DNA of 23,872 nucleotides from Spirochaetales bacterium (GCA_027306915.1 DAHUYW010000054.1:1-23872), one strand, 5' to 3'; positions 15,510-22,468 are shown, numbered from the stretch's first letter. Numbers and translations: made by a program. Notes: generated by a model from the letters alone, not told the origin.

Positions 15510-16925
15510 GTGGCAGTTAAGCTCTTCAACACCTACGGGCGAGCGATCCAAGAGTTTGTCCCCATCACACCCGGCCGAGTGGGCATGTACACCTGCGGCC
15601 CCACGGTTTACAATTACGCCCATATCGGCAACCTCCGGACCTACCTCTTCGAAGATCTCCTCCGCCGCACCCTCGAGCATGACGGCTACGCCGTGACGCA
15701 CGTCATGAATGTTACGGACATCGGTCACCTGACCGACGACGCCGATGAGGGTGAGGACAAGATGGTCAAGAGCGCCCGAGAGAAGGGGATGTCGGTCTGG
15801 GAGATCGCCTCGTTTTATACGAAGGCTTTCTTTGAAGACCTCGCGCGGCTCAACATCGAGCTGCCGACCGTGGTGTGCAGGGCAACCGATCACATTCCCG
15901 AGATGGTGGAGCTTGTCAAACGACTCGAGGCGCGCGGTTTCACGTACGAGGCCGGGGGCAACGTCTACTTCGATATTTCCAAGTTCCCCGAGTACGGCCG
16001 GATGGCCCTCCTCGATCGGCAGGAGCTGCAATCCGGCGCCCGGATCGAGGTTGACAAGAACAAGCGGAACCCCCGCGACTTCGTTTTGTGGTTCACCAGC
16101 TCGAAGTTCGAGCGGCAGGTGATGCTGTGGGAAAGCCCGTGGGGGAGGGGCTATCCCGGCTGGCACCTCGAGTGCAGCGCGATGAGCATGAAGTACCTTG
16201 GCGAGCATTTCGACATCCACTGCGGGGGAGTCGATCACATTCCGGTCCACCACACCAACGAGATTGCTCAATCCGAAGGCGCCACGGGGAGCCATTGGGT
16301 CAACTATTGGCTCCATGGCGAGTTTCTTCTCCTTAACAAGGAGAAAATGGCCAAGTCCGAAGGGGGCTTCCTCACGCTTGCCGCGCTCATCGACAAGGGA
16401 TACGATCCGCGCGACTATCGCTACCTCTGTCTTGGCAGCCACTACCGGACTCAGCTGCAGTTCTCGCAGGAGGCGCTCGATGGCGCCCGTGCCGCCCGCC
16501 TCAACCTCGTGGAGCGGGTGATGCGGTTGCGGGAGGAGTCGGCGCCGGCCGATGGCGAAACATTAGGGCCGGCGGCCTCCGCGTACCGAAGGGAGTTCTT
16601 TGAGAACATCGCGAACGACCTCGGGACTCCGCGGGCCATGGCGGTACTCTGGGCCCTGATCAAGGCGGACGCGGTGCCGCCCGCGGACAAGCTTGCATCG
16701 ATTCTGGATATGGATCGGATCCTCGGCCTTGCGCTCGCGCAGATTGAGGACCATCGGGAGGAGATCGACGACGAGCTGCTCGCCCTCATCCATGAGCGCG
16801 AAGAGGAGCGGAGGCGGAAAAACTGGGCGCGCGCCGACGAGATCCGGCGCGAGCTGTCCAAGCGCGGGATCGCCGTGGAGGACACTCCCAAAGGCTCTCG
16901 TTGGACTAAAGTCCATCAACTGTAA
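15510..16925 (+). CDS. cysS: Cysteinyl-tRNA synthetase
   Basis: Charges tRNA-Cys with cysteine. The 471-residue length is typical for this class I synthetase. The HIGH-type signature is in TCGPTVYNYAHIGNLRTY, which also carries the first zinc-ligand Cys. Further zinc ligands come from WHLECSAMS and from the HH pair in CGGVDHIPVHHTNEIAQ. The KMSKS loop reads KMAKSEGG, with Ala for the first Ser. The segment after CGG is DHIPVHHTNE rather than the common DLxFPHHENE, so this is a variant subtype. The GTG start has GGAGGG 11 nt upstream. It is followed 27 bp later by the ECF sigma gene on the same strand, an order that I recall from Treponema pallidum. Confidence 0.97.
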   Translation: MAVKLFNTYGRAIQEFVPITPGRVGMYTCGPTVYNYAHIGNLRTYLFEDLLRRTLEHDGYAVTHVMNVTDIGHLTDDADEGEDKMVKSAREKGMSVWEIASFYTKAFFEDLARLNIELPTVVCRATDHIPEMVELVKRLEARGFTYEAGGNVYFDISKFPEYGRMALLDRQELQSGARIEVDKNKRNPRDFVLWFTSSKFERQVMLWESPWGRGYPGWHLECSAMSMKYLGEHFDIHCGGVDHIPVHHTNEIAQSEGATGSHWVNYWLHGEFLLLNKEKMAKSEGGFLTLAALIDKGYDPRDYRYLCLGSHYRTQLQFSQEALDGARAARLNLVERVMRLREESAPADGETLGPAASAYRREFFENIANDLGTPRAMAVLWALIKADAVPPADKLASILDMDRILGLALAQIEDHREEIDDELLALIHEREEERRRKNWARADEIRRELSKRGIAVEDTPKGSRWTKVHQL

Positions 16926-16952
16926 CAAAGAGAAAGGACTGTTGTCTAACCA

Positions 16953-17480
16953 ATGAGTAATGACGAAGGCGGGGCGGAGACTTTTGAGAGGGTCTACCAG
17001 TCGGTCTACCCGATCCTCATTCGGGTGACCTACCATATAACTGGTGATCAGGCTGTGGCAGAGGATCTCTGTCAGGAAGCGTTCATCAGGTATTATCAGC
17101 GTGAAACGCCGTTCCCCAGCCTGGATCAAGCCAAATACTGGCTTATTCGGGTCGTCAAGAACCTCGCATTCAACCATGAAAAACGCAAGGGACGGGAGAG
17201 AAGGGCACACGATCGGATTCTCAAGGAGCCACAACGGGAGGTTGAATCCGGAGAAACGGAAGTAATACGAAAAGAGACTTACGAGATTGTGAAGAGTGCG
17301 CTCTACAAGCTTCCCTACAAGCTTCGGACGGTTCTCGTGTTGAGGGAGTACGGTGGATTGAACTACAAAGAGATTGCTGCTATTTTGAAGATTACCGAGG
17401 GAAATGTTAAGGTACGCGTGTTTCGAGCGCGGGAACAGCTGAGTAAGCTCATAGATGAGGAGGAAGTGTATGTGTCCTGA
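16953..17480 (+). CDS. RNA polymerase sigma factor, ECF subfamily
   Basis: A 175-residue alternative sigma factor. Region 2 spans about residues 10-75, with the core contact and -10 recognition helices in AEDLCQEAFIRYYQ and YWLIRVVKNLAFNHEKRK. Region 4 spans about 115-168 with the helix-turn-helix LPYKLRTVLVLREYGGLNYKEIAAILKITEGNVKVRVFRAREQL. Region 3 is absent, as in all ECF factors. The ATG is the first start after an in-frame stop; AAGGA (16934-16938) lies 14 nt upstream, further than usual. The gene overlaps its anti-sigma partner by 11 bp. By eye its GC content is near 50%, clearly below the flanking genes, which could mean transfer or different codon selection. The regulon is unknown. 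Confidence 0.95.
   Translation: MSNDEGGAETFERVYQSVYPILIRVTYHITGDQAVAEDLCQEAFIRYYQRETPFPSLDQAKYWLIRVVKNLAFNHEKRKGRERRAHDRILKEPQREVESGETEVIRKETYEIVKSALYKLPYKLRTVLVLREYGGLNYKEIAAILKITEGNVKVRVFRAREQLSKLIDEEEVYVS
17458..17463 (+). promoter_or_regulatory. Ribosome-binding site deciding the anti-sigma start
   Basis: AGGAGG lies 6 nt before ATG 17470 and overlaps the alternative in-frame ATG at 17455, which has no such site. The later ATG is therefore the likely start. Confidence 0.75.
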
Positions 17481-18024
17481 CCATCAACTTCTTTCTGCAT
17501 ATTACGACGAGGAGCTTGACCCGGTGCGGGAAAAGCAAATCGAAGAGCACCTGTCCGGCTGTTCCGCCTGCAGAGAGAGGCTATCTTCCTTCGCCACCCT
17601 GAGCGGTGAGCTCATGAGCTTGCCCGTGCCGGATCTGGAGGAGAGCCAGGCACGCAGCTGGAGGGCGATTCAGTCCGGTCGTCGGAAGGCGCCCGTGACG
17701 ACGATCTGGCACAAGCGTCTCTCCATTCCGATGCCCGTCGCCGCAGCGGCAGCCGCTGCCCTCGTGCTGGCGCTTGGTTTCAGCGCCTTCGTGATGTTCT
17801 CCGGCCTTGGCCGCAGCGAGTCTGCGCCCCTGCTGTCCGCCGCGCTGCCTCGCGAAGAGATGCCGATGAACATTCAGGTCAGCAATATCAACGACATAAT
17901 CAACTATCTCAACTCCCGGGAGCTGGGGGCCAACGTGACCATTCAGCTCCCCAAGAGCCTCGACCGGATGTCGGTGGGCCGACCTGAGCTGCTACGAGCC
18001 GCAGACTTCAAACGAGTGCAGTAG
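17470..18024 (+). CDS. Zinc-finger anti-sigma factor with one transmembrane segment
   Basis: A 184-residue inner-membrane protein predicted to hold the preceding sigma factor inactive. The N-terminal cytoplasmic part is a zf-HC2/ZAS domain: HQLLSAYYDEELDP followed by HLSGCSAC, where H27, C31 and C34 form the H-x3-C-x2-C zinc motif. A cytoplasmic linker leads to one membrane helix at about residues 90-113 (rich in Ala, then LVLALGFSAFVMF). The roughly 70-residue extracytoplasmic tail is not recognised; it contains NIQVSNINDIINYLNSR and VTIQLPKSLDRM. The start is at 17470, fixed by AGGAGG. It overlaps the sigma gene by 11 bp and the next gene by 1 bp (TAGTG). Release of the sigma factor by proteolysis or conformational change is inferred from the family. 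Confidence 0.9.
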   Translation: MCPDHQLLSAYYDEELDPVREKQIEEHLSGCSACRERLSSFATLSGELMSLPVPDLEESQARSWRAIQSGRRKAPVTTIWHKRLSIPMPVAAAAAAALVLALGFSAFVMFSGLGRSESAPLLSAALPREEMPMNIQVSNINDIINYLNSRELGANVTIQLPKSLDRMSVGRPELLRAADFKRVQ

Positions 18025-18542
18025 TGGGCAAGGTCTTACCCTCGGTGCTGTTGCTGCTGCTGAGCCACCTGCCGTACGGATACGCGGACGGGCCCACCAA
18101 CAAGCAGGACCCCCTGCAGTACCTCAAGGACGAGGCCCTTGCGGTGAATATCGTCGCCCGGATTATTGAGCCCAACCAGGTGACGGTTTGGCGAATGGAC
18201 AGCACCAAGATCACGATCTCCGGGCGGGCGGTCGAGGTGCGGCTGGAGGGCGACAACATCCTCGTGCTTGCCCACCTCATTCCCTACCTGAACAGCGACA
18301 ATACGATCCTTCTGGTGGCTCTGGGTCAAGTCTGGGCGCCTGCCGCCGACAAAAAGGGCTTTCGATACTACAGCACGATGAAGAGCCTGCCGATCACTCC
18401 CGGAGAGAAGGTGATCTTTTTTCCTTTCGGGATGGCGGTCGATCAGAAAGCCAACGTCTATAATCTCGAGCTCGAAATTCAGGTAACCCCTTACGCCGAG
18501 CTCAAGAAGGACGGCAAGACCAGCCAGTCGTCGGGCCACTGA
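18024..18542 (+). CDS. Small exported protein of unknown function in the ECF sigma operon
   Basis: I do not recognise this 172-residue protein. It starts with a signal peptide (MGKVLPSVLLLLLSHLPYGYADG, likely cut near residue 22). The mature part alternates short hydrophobic strands, for example LAVNIVARIIEPNQVTVW, KITISGRAVEVRLEG and NILVLAHLIPYL, which suggests a beta-sandwich. The tail (ELKKDGKTSQSS) is hydrophilic. It has no Cys, so no lipid anchor or disulfide. The GTG start shares its first base with the anti-sigma stop, so it is translated by coupling. The next gene begins 7 bp after its stop. By position it is probably a periplasmic partner of the anti-sigma tail or of the downstream TIG/transglutaminase-fold protein. 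Confidence 0.8.
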   Translation: MGKVLPSVLLLLLSHLPYGYADGPTNKQDPLQYLKDEALAVNIVARIIEPNQVTVWRMDSTKITISGRAVEVRLEGDNILVLAHLIPYLNSDNTILLVALGQVWAPAADKKGFRYYSTMKSLPITPGEKVIFFPFGMAVDQKANVYNLELEIQVTPYAELKKDGKTSQSSGH

Positions 18543-18549
18543 AACGTTC

Positions 18550-20253
18550 ATGAACAGCAGAAAGCAGCTTCTCCCCCCCCTACGGGAGATCGTTCGTCAC
18601 AAGGCGTTTGTCCCCTCAGCTATATTCGTCGCGCTCGTCGTCACGCTCTCCTTGAGCTCTCGTTTCGCCGACCATCCTCCGGTCATCGAAAGCATTACCC
18701 CTCAGGTTGGGTATCCCGGCATGGTGCTCCTCATCAAAGGCAACTATTTCGGCGCTGTCAGGGGTAGCTCGGAGGTCAGCTTCTCCGGAGATCGTCCCTC
18801 GACTTCGGCCTACCTCCAATGGACGAATCGCAGGATCAGCGTCCGGGTTCCCGAGAGCGCAACCTCCGGATTCGTCTTCGTGATGAAGTCGAACGGACGC
18901 AGCAACGGCGTCCTTTTCACGAACAAAAGCAGCCTGCCCGTGATAGTTTCATCGGGCCCCAGCCCGGGGCTTCCCTACATCCGGAGCATCACGCCTGCAA
19001 GCGGGACTGTCGGTACTCTGCTTACGATCAAGGGGCAGAACTTCGGCTCCGTGCGCGGCCAGAGCAAGGTGTACTTCACGCCGATCTCGGTTACGGATCA
19101 GGGGCAGCCGGCTGCCCAAATCCCCACCACGGGAAATGTCTCGCCCGCCTCCGACCGCTTTTCCGGCTGCGGATGCGATTTCAACTACGTCAACTGGACC
19201 GACAAAGAGATCAACATGTACGTCCCCGACGGAGCCTCCTCCGGAAACGTCACGGTCGCCACGGATCGGGGTGCGAGCAACTCTGCATACTTCGAGGTCA
19301 ACGGACAGGTGGGGACGAAGGTCTATAAGGACCGGCGCGGATATCAAATCGAATATGGAATGCAGATATCGAACGTGGTTGCGGATTCCAGCGGGACTAT
19401 CGACGTGTGGATGCCCGCCCTTTCCGAGGATCTTTCGCAGCGCGACATCCAGAGAGTCCTCAACCCGAAGCCGTTATGGGACGATTTCCGCGGGGTCATG
19501 CGCTACCACTTCGACAACCTCAAGCCCGATACCACCTACACGATCGACATCACCTACTACTTTGACCGGTATGCGGTCGAGACTCACATCGACCCTGCGA
19601 AGGTTTCAGCCGCCTACGACACCAATCGCGAGCTCTATCGGGTCTACACGGAAAGCGACCCCCTTGTCCCTTCCGACAATCCGATGATCGTATCGACCGC
19701 CCGCTCCATCGTGGGAAGCGAGAAGAACCCGTACCTGAAGGCGCTCGCCGTCTACGACTACCTGATCGACAAGCTCCACTATGACGCTTCCGCCACCACC
19801 GCGGGCCCGGTTGACAGTCTTTCAAGCGGCAACGCCGACTCCTACGATTACGCCCTCCTCTTCACTGCCCTCGCGCGAAGCGTCGGCGTGCCCACCCGGC
19901 CGGTTGCCGGGTACATCGTCTACGGAGACAAACAGACCAGCCGCTTCTATTGGGCGGAGTTCTATGTGAAGGACTTCGGGTGGGTTCCGGTCGATCCGGT
20001 GCTCGGTTCGGGGGTCAAGCTCGGGGATTTCCCAGGCGTCTCGGACCCGCGGGCCTACTACTTCGGCGACATCGACAACCAGCACATCGCTTTTTCGCGC
20101 GGGGTCATCCAGCTGGAGCCTCTCGATCCCCACGGCAAGACGGTGCGCAAGAATCGGATGTTCTCACTCCAGACGATCCACGAAGAAGCCTCGTCGGGCG
20201 TCACCAGCTACACCTCGTTCTGGCAGGATGCGAAAATCGTAGACTGGTGGTGA
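18550..20253 (+). CDS. Membrane-anchored protein with two IPT/TIG domains and a catalytically altered transglutaminase-like domain
   Basis: A 567-residue protein. A hydrophobic segment at about residues 20-38 (VPSAIFVALVVTLSLSS) is a signal anchor or uncleaved signal, so the rest is extracytoplasmic. Two IPT/TIG domains follow, opening with PPVIESITPQVGYPGMVLLIKG (about 42-125) and YIRSITPASGTVGTLLTIKG (about 140-253). The second has an insert with the protein's only two cysteines, C207-G-C209. A beta-rich section leads to a transglutaminase-like core at about 390-495. In that core the usual C-x-D-Y-A is S-Y-D-Y-A (S431) and the usual H-A-W-A-E is F-Y-W-A-E (F466); the Asp in WVPVDP (D482) is kept. 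Loss of Cys and His predicts no transglutaminase or protease activity. It is the last gene of the ECF sigma operon; binding or sensing in the envelope is the likeliest role. Confidence 0.85.
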   Translation: MNSRKQLLPPLREIVRHKAFVPSAIFVALVVTLSLSSRFADHPPVIESITPQVGYPGMVLLIKGNYFGAVRGSSEVSFSGDRPSTSAYLQWTNRRISVRVPESATSGFVFVMKSNGRSNGVLFTNKSSLPVIVSSGPSPGLPYIRSITPASGTVGTLLTIKGQNFGSVRGQSKVYFTPISVTDQGQPAAQIPTTGNVSPASDRFSGCGCDFNYVNWTDKEINMYVPDGASSGNVTVATDRGASNSAYFEVNGQVGTKVYKDRRGYQIEYGMQISNVVADSSGTIDVWMPALSEDLSQRDIQRVLNPKPLWDDFRGVMRYHFDNLKPDTTYTIDITYYFDRYAVETHIDPAKVSAAYDTNRELYRVYTESDPLVPSDNPMIVSTARSIVGSEKNPYLKALAVYDYLIDKLHYDASATTAGPVDSLSSGNADSYDYALLFTALARSVGVPTRPVAGYIVYGDKQTSRFYWAEFYVKDFGWVPVDPVLGSGVKLGDFPGVSDPRAYYFGDIDNQHIAFSRGVIQLEPLDPHGKTVRKNRMFSLQTIHEEASSGVTSYTSFWQDAKIVDWW

Positions 20254-20272
20254 GCGCCCGTGGGACCCGCTT

Positions 20273-20301
20273 GGTGAGCTTCACCGGCCGCACGCGTTTT
20301 T
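20273..20301 (+). terminator. Possible terminator after the ECF operon
   Basis: GGTGA (20273-20277) pairs with TCACC (20281-20285) around a 3-nt loop, extendable by two G-U pairs. A run of five T residues (20297-20301) comes some 10 nt later, further from the stem than is usual. It lies 19 bp after the stop codon. Confidence 0.35.
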
Positions 20302-20347
20302 CGCTGTACATTCGCCCGATTTCGACCGAGAATTCGACGGCGGCACA

Positions 20348-20362
20348 GTGTACTCGTGTACT
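20348..20362 (+). repeat. Tandem GTGTACT repeat upstream of the regulator promoter
   Basis: GTGTACT occurs at 20348-20354 and again at 20356-20362, one helical turn short of three bases apart and each containing the palindrome GTAC. It is centred about 65 bp before the predicted transcription start, where an activator of the CRP family would bind. An operator role is an inference. Confidence 0.3.
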
Positions 20363-20383
20363 ATTGTAAAAAAGACCGAAGCG

Positions 20384-20413
20384 TTGACAAATGACAACTC
20401 ACGCCCATATACT
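20384..20413 (+). promoter_or_regulatory. Near-consensus sigma-70-type promoter of the cNMP-binding regulator
   Basis: TTGACA (20384-20389), an 18-nt spacer and TATACT (20408-20413): 6/6 and 5/6 matches, the best promoter in the window. The leader to ATG 20450 would be about 30 nt. The rest of 20254-20449 holds the weak hairpin and the tandem repeat, with no gene. Confidence 0.8.
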
Positions 20414-20449
20414 GTGCCCAAAAGGAAGCGAGAGCTGGTAACAGACAAC

Positions 20450-21682
20450 ATGAACAATCCTCTGCAGCTGTCACTGGTCAACTTCAAGAAGGGGTCCTAT
20501 ATCATCGTTGAGGGAAAGCAGAAGGCGGACTACTTCTACATCATTCGCGGTGGCAATGTGCGGATCAGCAAAGAGGCGGAGGTTGTTGAAGAGGAGGGGG
20601 GCAACCTGCTTGCTCCCGGAGATTTCTTCGGGGTCGTCTCTACCATGTCTTCGCACAGTCACATCGAGACGGCCCAGGCCGTGACCGACGTCTCGCTCAT
20701 TTCGGTCCACCGCGACCAGTACGGGCTCCTGATCGAAAAAAACGCGCCCGTGGCGATGAAGATCATCCAGCAGTTCTCGAAGAAGATGCGCTACCTGGAC
20801 GAGGCCCTTACCCAAATCACCCTGAAAAGCACGGGGGGAGAGGATCCCTCCCATTTGTTCAAGGTCGCCGAGTACTATGCCCGCCAGAGCCAATACAACC
20901 TGGCTTACTATGCGTATCATCAGTACGTGAAAAACAGTCCGAGGGGCGAGAACGTCACGCTTGCTCGCGAGCGGATGGCGAAGATTCAGCCCTATGCCAA
21001 GGTCGTTTACCTCGACGCCGGAACCGAGGATTTCACCCGGACTTACCCGAAGGACACGATGATCTTCAGCGAGAACCAGCCGGGACAGGAGCTGTACATC
21101 ATCCAGAAGGGTGCCGTCAAGATCGCGAAGATCGTCAACGACAACGAGGTCCTGCTTGCCCTCCTGAAGCCCGGCGACATCTTCGGGGAGATGTCGATCC
21201 TTGAGGACAAACCCCGCTCCGCCTCGGCGATCGCCTATGAGGACTCGGTGCTTCTTGCCGTCAACAAGGTCAACTTCAGCCGCATGGTCTCCAGCCAGCC
21301 GCAGATGATTACCCGGCTAACCCAGCTCCTTGCGGAACGGATCTGGTTCATCTATAAACAGATTGCGAACACCCAGCTCACCAATCCGCTCGGCAGGCTC
21401 TACGACGCCCTCTTGATACAGTTGGAGCGAGCCAAGATCTCGCTTGGCGTCGCCGATTCCTATACCTTCGATTTTGGCCCGAAGGAGCTCATCAACCTCG
21501 TGGGGCTCCCGAAAAGCGAGGGAAACGGCGTCATCCGGAAGCTCTTCGAAAACTCGAAGGTCAAGATCATCGACAACAAGATCCACGTCACCGATGTTCA
21601 AGAGGTCGAGAAGCAGGCGGGCTACTTCCGTAAGATGGAGAAGATCGAAAAGGCCCGCAGACAGGGCTCGCTGAAGACCTAG
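20450..21682 (+). CDS. Regulator with two cyclic-nucleotide-binding domains, TPR-like linker and Crp-type winged helix
   Basis: A 410-residue cytoplasmic protein. The first cNMP-binding fold (about residues 10-125) has FKKGSYIIVEGKQKADYFYI, but its phosphate-binding cassette is degenerate (FFGVVSTMSSHSHIETA; no Glu or Arg). Residues 132-180 are TPR-like helices (HLFKVAEYYARQSQYNLAYYA). The second cNMP fold (about 190-305) has a canonical cassette, FGEMSILEDKPRSASA, with E247 and R256, and so should bind cAMP or cGMP. A Crp-like winged helix follows (FGPKELINLVGLPKSEGNGVIRKLFE). The ATG at 20450 is chosen because the first cNMP strand starts there and the promoter excludes the upstream ATG at 20348. 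Ordinary CRP has one sensor domain in about 220 residues, so this is a double-length form. From memory, T. pallidum has a similar protein beside murB. Confidence 0.88.
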   Translation: MNNPLQLSLVNFKKGSYIIVEGKQKADYFYIIRGGNVRISKEAEVVEEEGGNLLAPGDFFGVVSTMSSHSHIETAQAVTDVSLISVHRDQYGLLIEKNAPVAMKIIQQFSKKMRYLDEALTQITLKSTGGEDPSHLFKVAEYYARQSQYNLAYYAYHQYVKNSPRGENVTLARERMAKIQPYAKVVYLDAGTEDFTRTYPKDTMIFSENQPGQELYIIQKGAVKIAKIVNDNEVLLALLKPGDIFGEMSILEDKPRSASAIAYEDSVLLAVNKVNFSRMVSSQPQMITRLTQLLAERIWFIYKQIANTQLTNPLGRLYDALLIQLERAKISLGVADSYTFDFGPKELINLVGLPKSEGNGVIRKLFENSKVKIIDNKIHVTDVQEVEKQAGYFRKMEKIEKARRQGSLKT

Positions 21683-21683
21683 T

Positions 21684-21701
21684 GAGAAGTGCGATCTTCT
21701 C
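21684..21701. terminator. Possible shared terminator hairpin between converging genes
   Basis: GAGAAG (21684-21689) pairs perfectly with CTTCTC (21696-21701) around a 6-nt loop, within the 24 bp between the regulator gene and the converging methyltransferase-like gene. There is no T tract on either side. Confidence 0.35.
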
Positions 21702-21706
21702 CGGAC

Positions 21707-22459
21707 CTAAGACCCGCCTCCGACCCGAATCTCCGGAAAGAAACACTTGCCAACCGACTGAATCGTAAGAGCCGGTTTTGTGTTCTGCACCATCACCAGC
21801 ATCTGAAAACCCGAAGGGTCGGCAAGGGGCGCGATGAGCCTTCCGCCGGGGGCGAGCTGTCCGAGAAGCGGCGGCGGAATCTCGGCGACCGCCCCGTGGA
21901 CGAGAATCTTGGTGAAGGGAGCGTTCTTCGCGAAGGCGCTTTCCGCAGTGCTCGCGCTGGTCGTGATATTGGTGATCCCGAGCGATGCATAGATCTGAGC
22001 GTTTCGCGTGCTTTCACGGGGATCGAGGTCGATCACCGACACGGTAGCGACAAGGCGGCTGAAGAGAGCGGCCGCGTAGCCGGTGTCGCGCCCGTAGAGG
22101 AGGAGGCTGTCCGCGGGTCCGAGAGCGAGGGCCTGAGCGATCCGGACGAGATCGGAGGGAGAGGGGACGGCTTGGCCGCCCCCGAGAGGGAGGCTCGAAT
22201 CTTCATAGGCGAGGTTTCTGAGATAATCCGGGACGAAGCGCTCCCGGGGGATGGACGCAAGCGCGTCTCCGAGACGCTGGCTTATGCTGAAGGTCGCCGC
22301 GAGCCGGTCGACGAGCGCCCTCCGTCGATCGGCGAGGGTGTCTGCCCCCGAGAGAGTAGGAAAACCGAAGGTGGGACCCGGCGGTGTGCTCGATTGCGCG
22401 TCGAGTGGGAGAAGCGCAACAAGGGTGAAGAGCGCGAGCGCGCAAGCGCGTGGCATCAT
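21707..22459 (-). CDS. Exported, degenerate protein-L-isoaspartate O-methyltransferase homologue
   Basis: A 250-residue protein. Residues 1-22 form a signal peptide (ALALFTLVALLPLDAQS), which is unusual because PCMT enzymes are cytoplasmic. From residue 60 the PCMT pattern is clear: RLGDALASIPRERFVPDYLRNLAYED, SLPLGGGQAVPSP, and later APFTKILVHGAVAEIPPPLLGQLAPGGRLIAPL (given in pieces in the protein as PFTKILVHGA and LLGQLAPGGRLIAPL). However, the SAM-binding motif that usually reads EIGTGSGY is LYGRDTGY (residues 121-128), and the active-site Thr-Ile-Ser is Ala-Val-Pro (97-99). It probably neither binds SAM nor repairs isoaspartate in the normal way, and may have a structural or binding role in the periplasm. 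No Shine-Dalgarno sequence; a promoter-like element lies 9 nt before the ATG. It is divergent from valS. Confidence 0.82.
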   Translation of the reverse strand: MMPRACALALFTLVALLPLDAQSSTPPGPTFGFPTLSGADTLADRRRALVDRLAATFSISQRLGDALASIPRERFVPDYLRNLAYEDSSLPLGGGQAVPSPSDLVRIAQALALGPADSLLLYGRDTGYAAALFSRLVATVSVIDLDPRESTRNAQIYASLGITNITTSASTAESAFAKNAPFTKILVHGAVAEIPPPLLGQLAPGGRLIAPLADPSGFQMLVMVQNTKPALTIQSVGKCFFPEIRVGGGS

Positions 22460-22468
22460 GACGCGCTC

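Noticed and set aside
15507..16442. 311-codon open frame on the minus strand opposite cysS
   Set aside because: Antisense shadow of a secure aminoacyl-tRNA synthetase gene.
16902..16915. TGGAC/GTCCA hairpin at the end of cysS as a terminator
   Set aside because: Only 5 bp, inside the last codons of cysS, with no T tract.
16924..16949. ECF-type promoter (AAC core, 16-nt spacer, TCTAA) before the sigma gene, suggesting autoregulation
   Set aside because: The -10 would lie 3 nt before the ATG, so transcription would begin inside the coding region; the -35 matches only its AAC core.
20348..20449. Longer start of the cNMP regulator at ATG 20348
   Set aside because: The near-consensus promoter lies inside this extension, and the extra residues have no similarity to the family.
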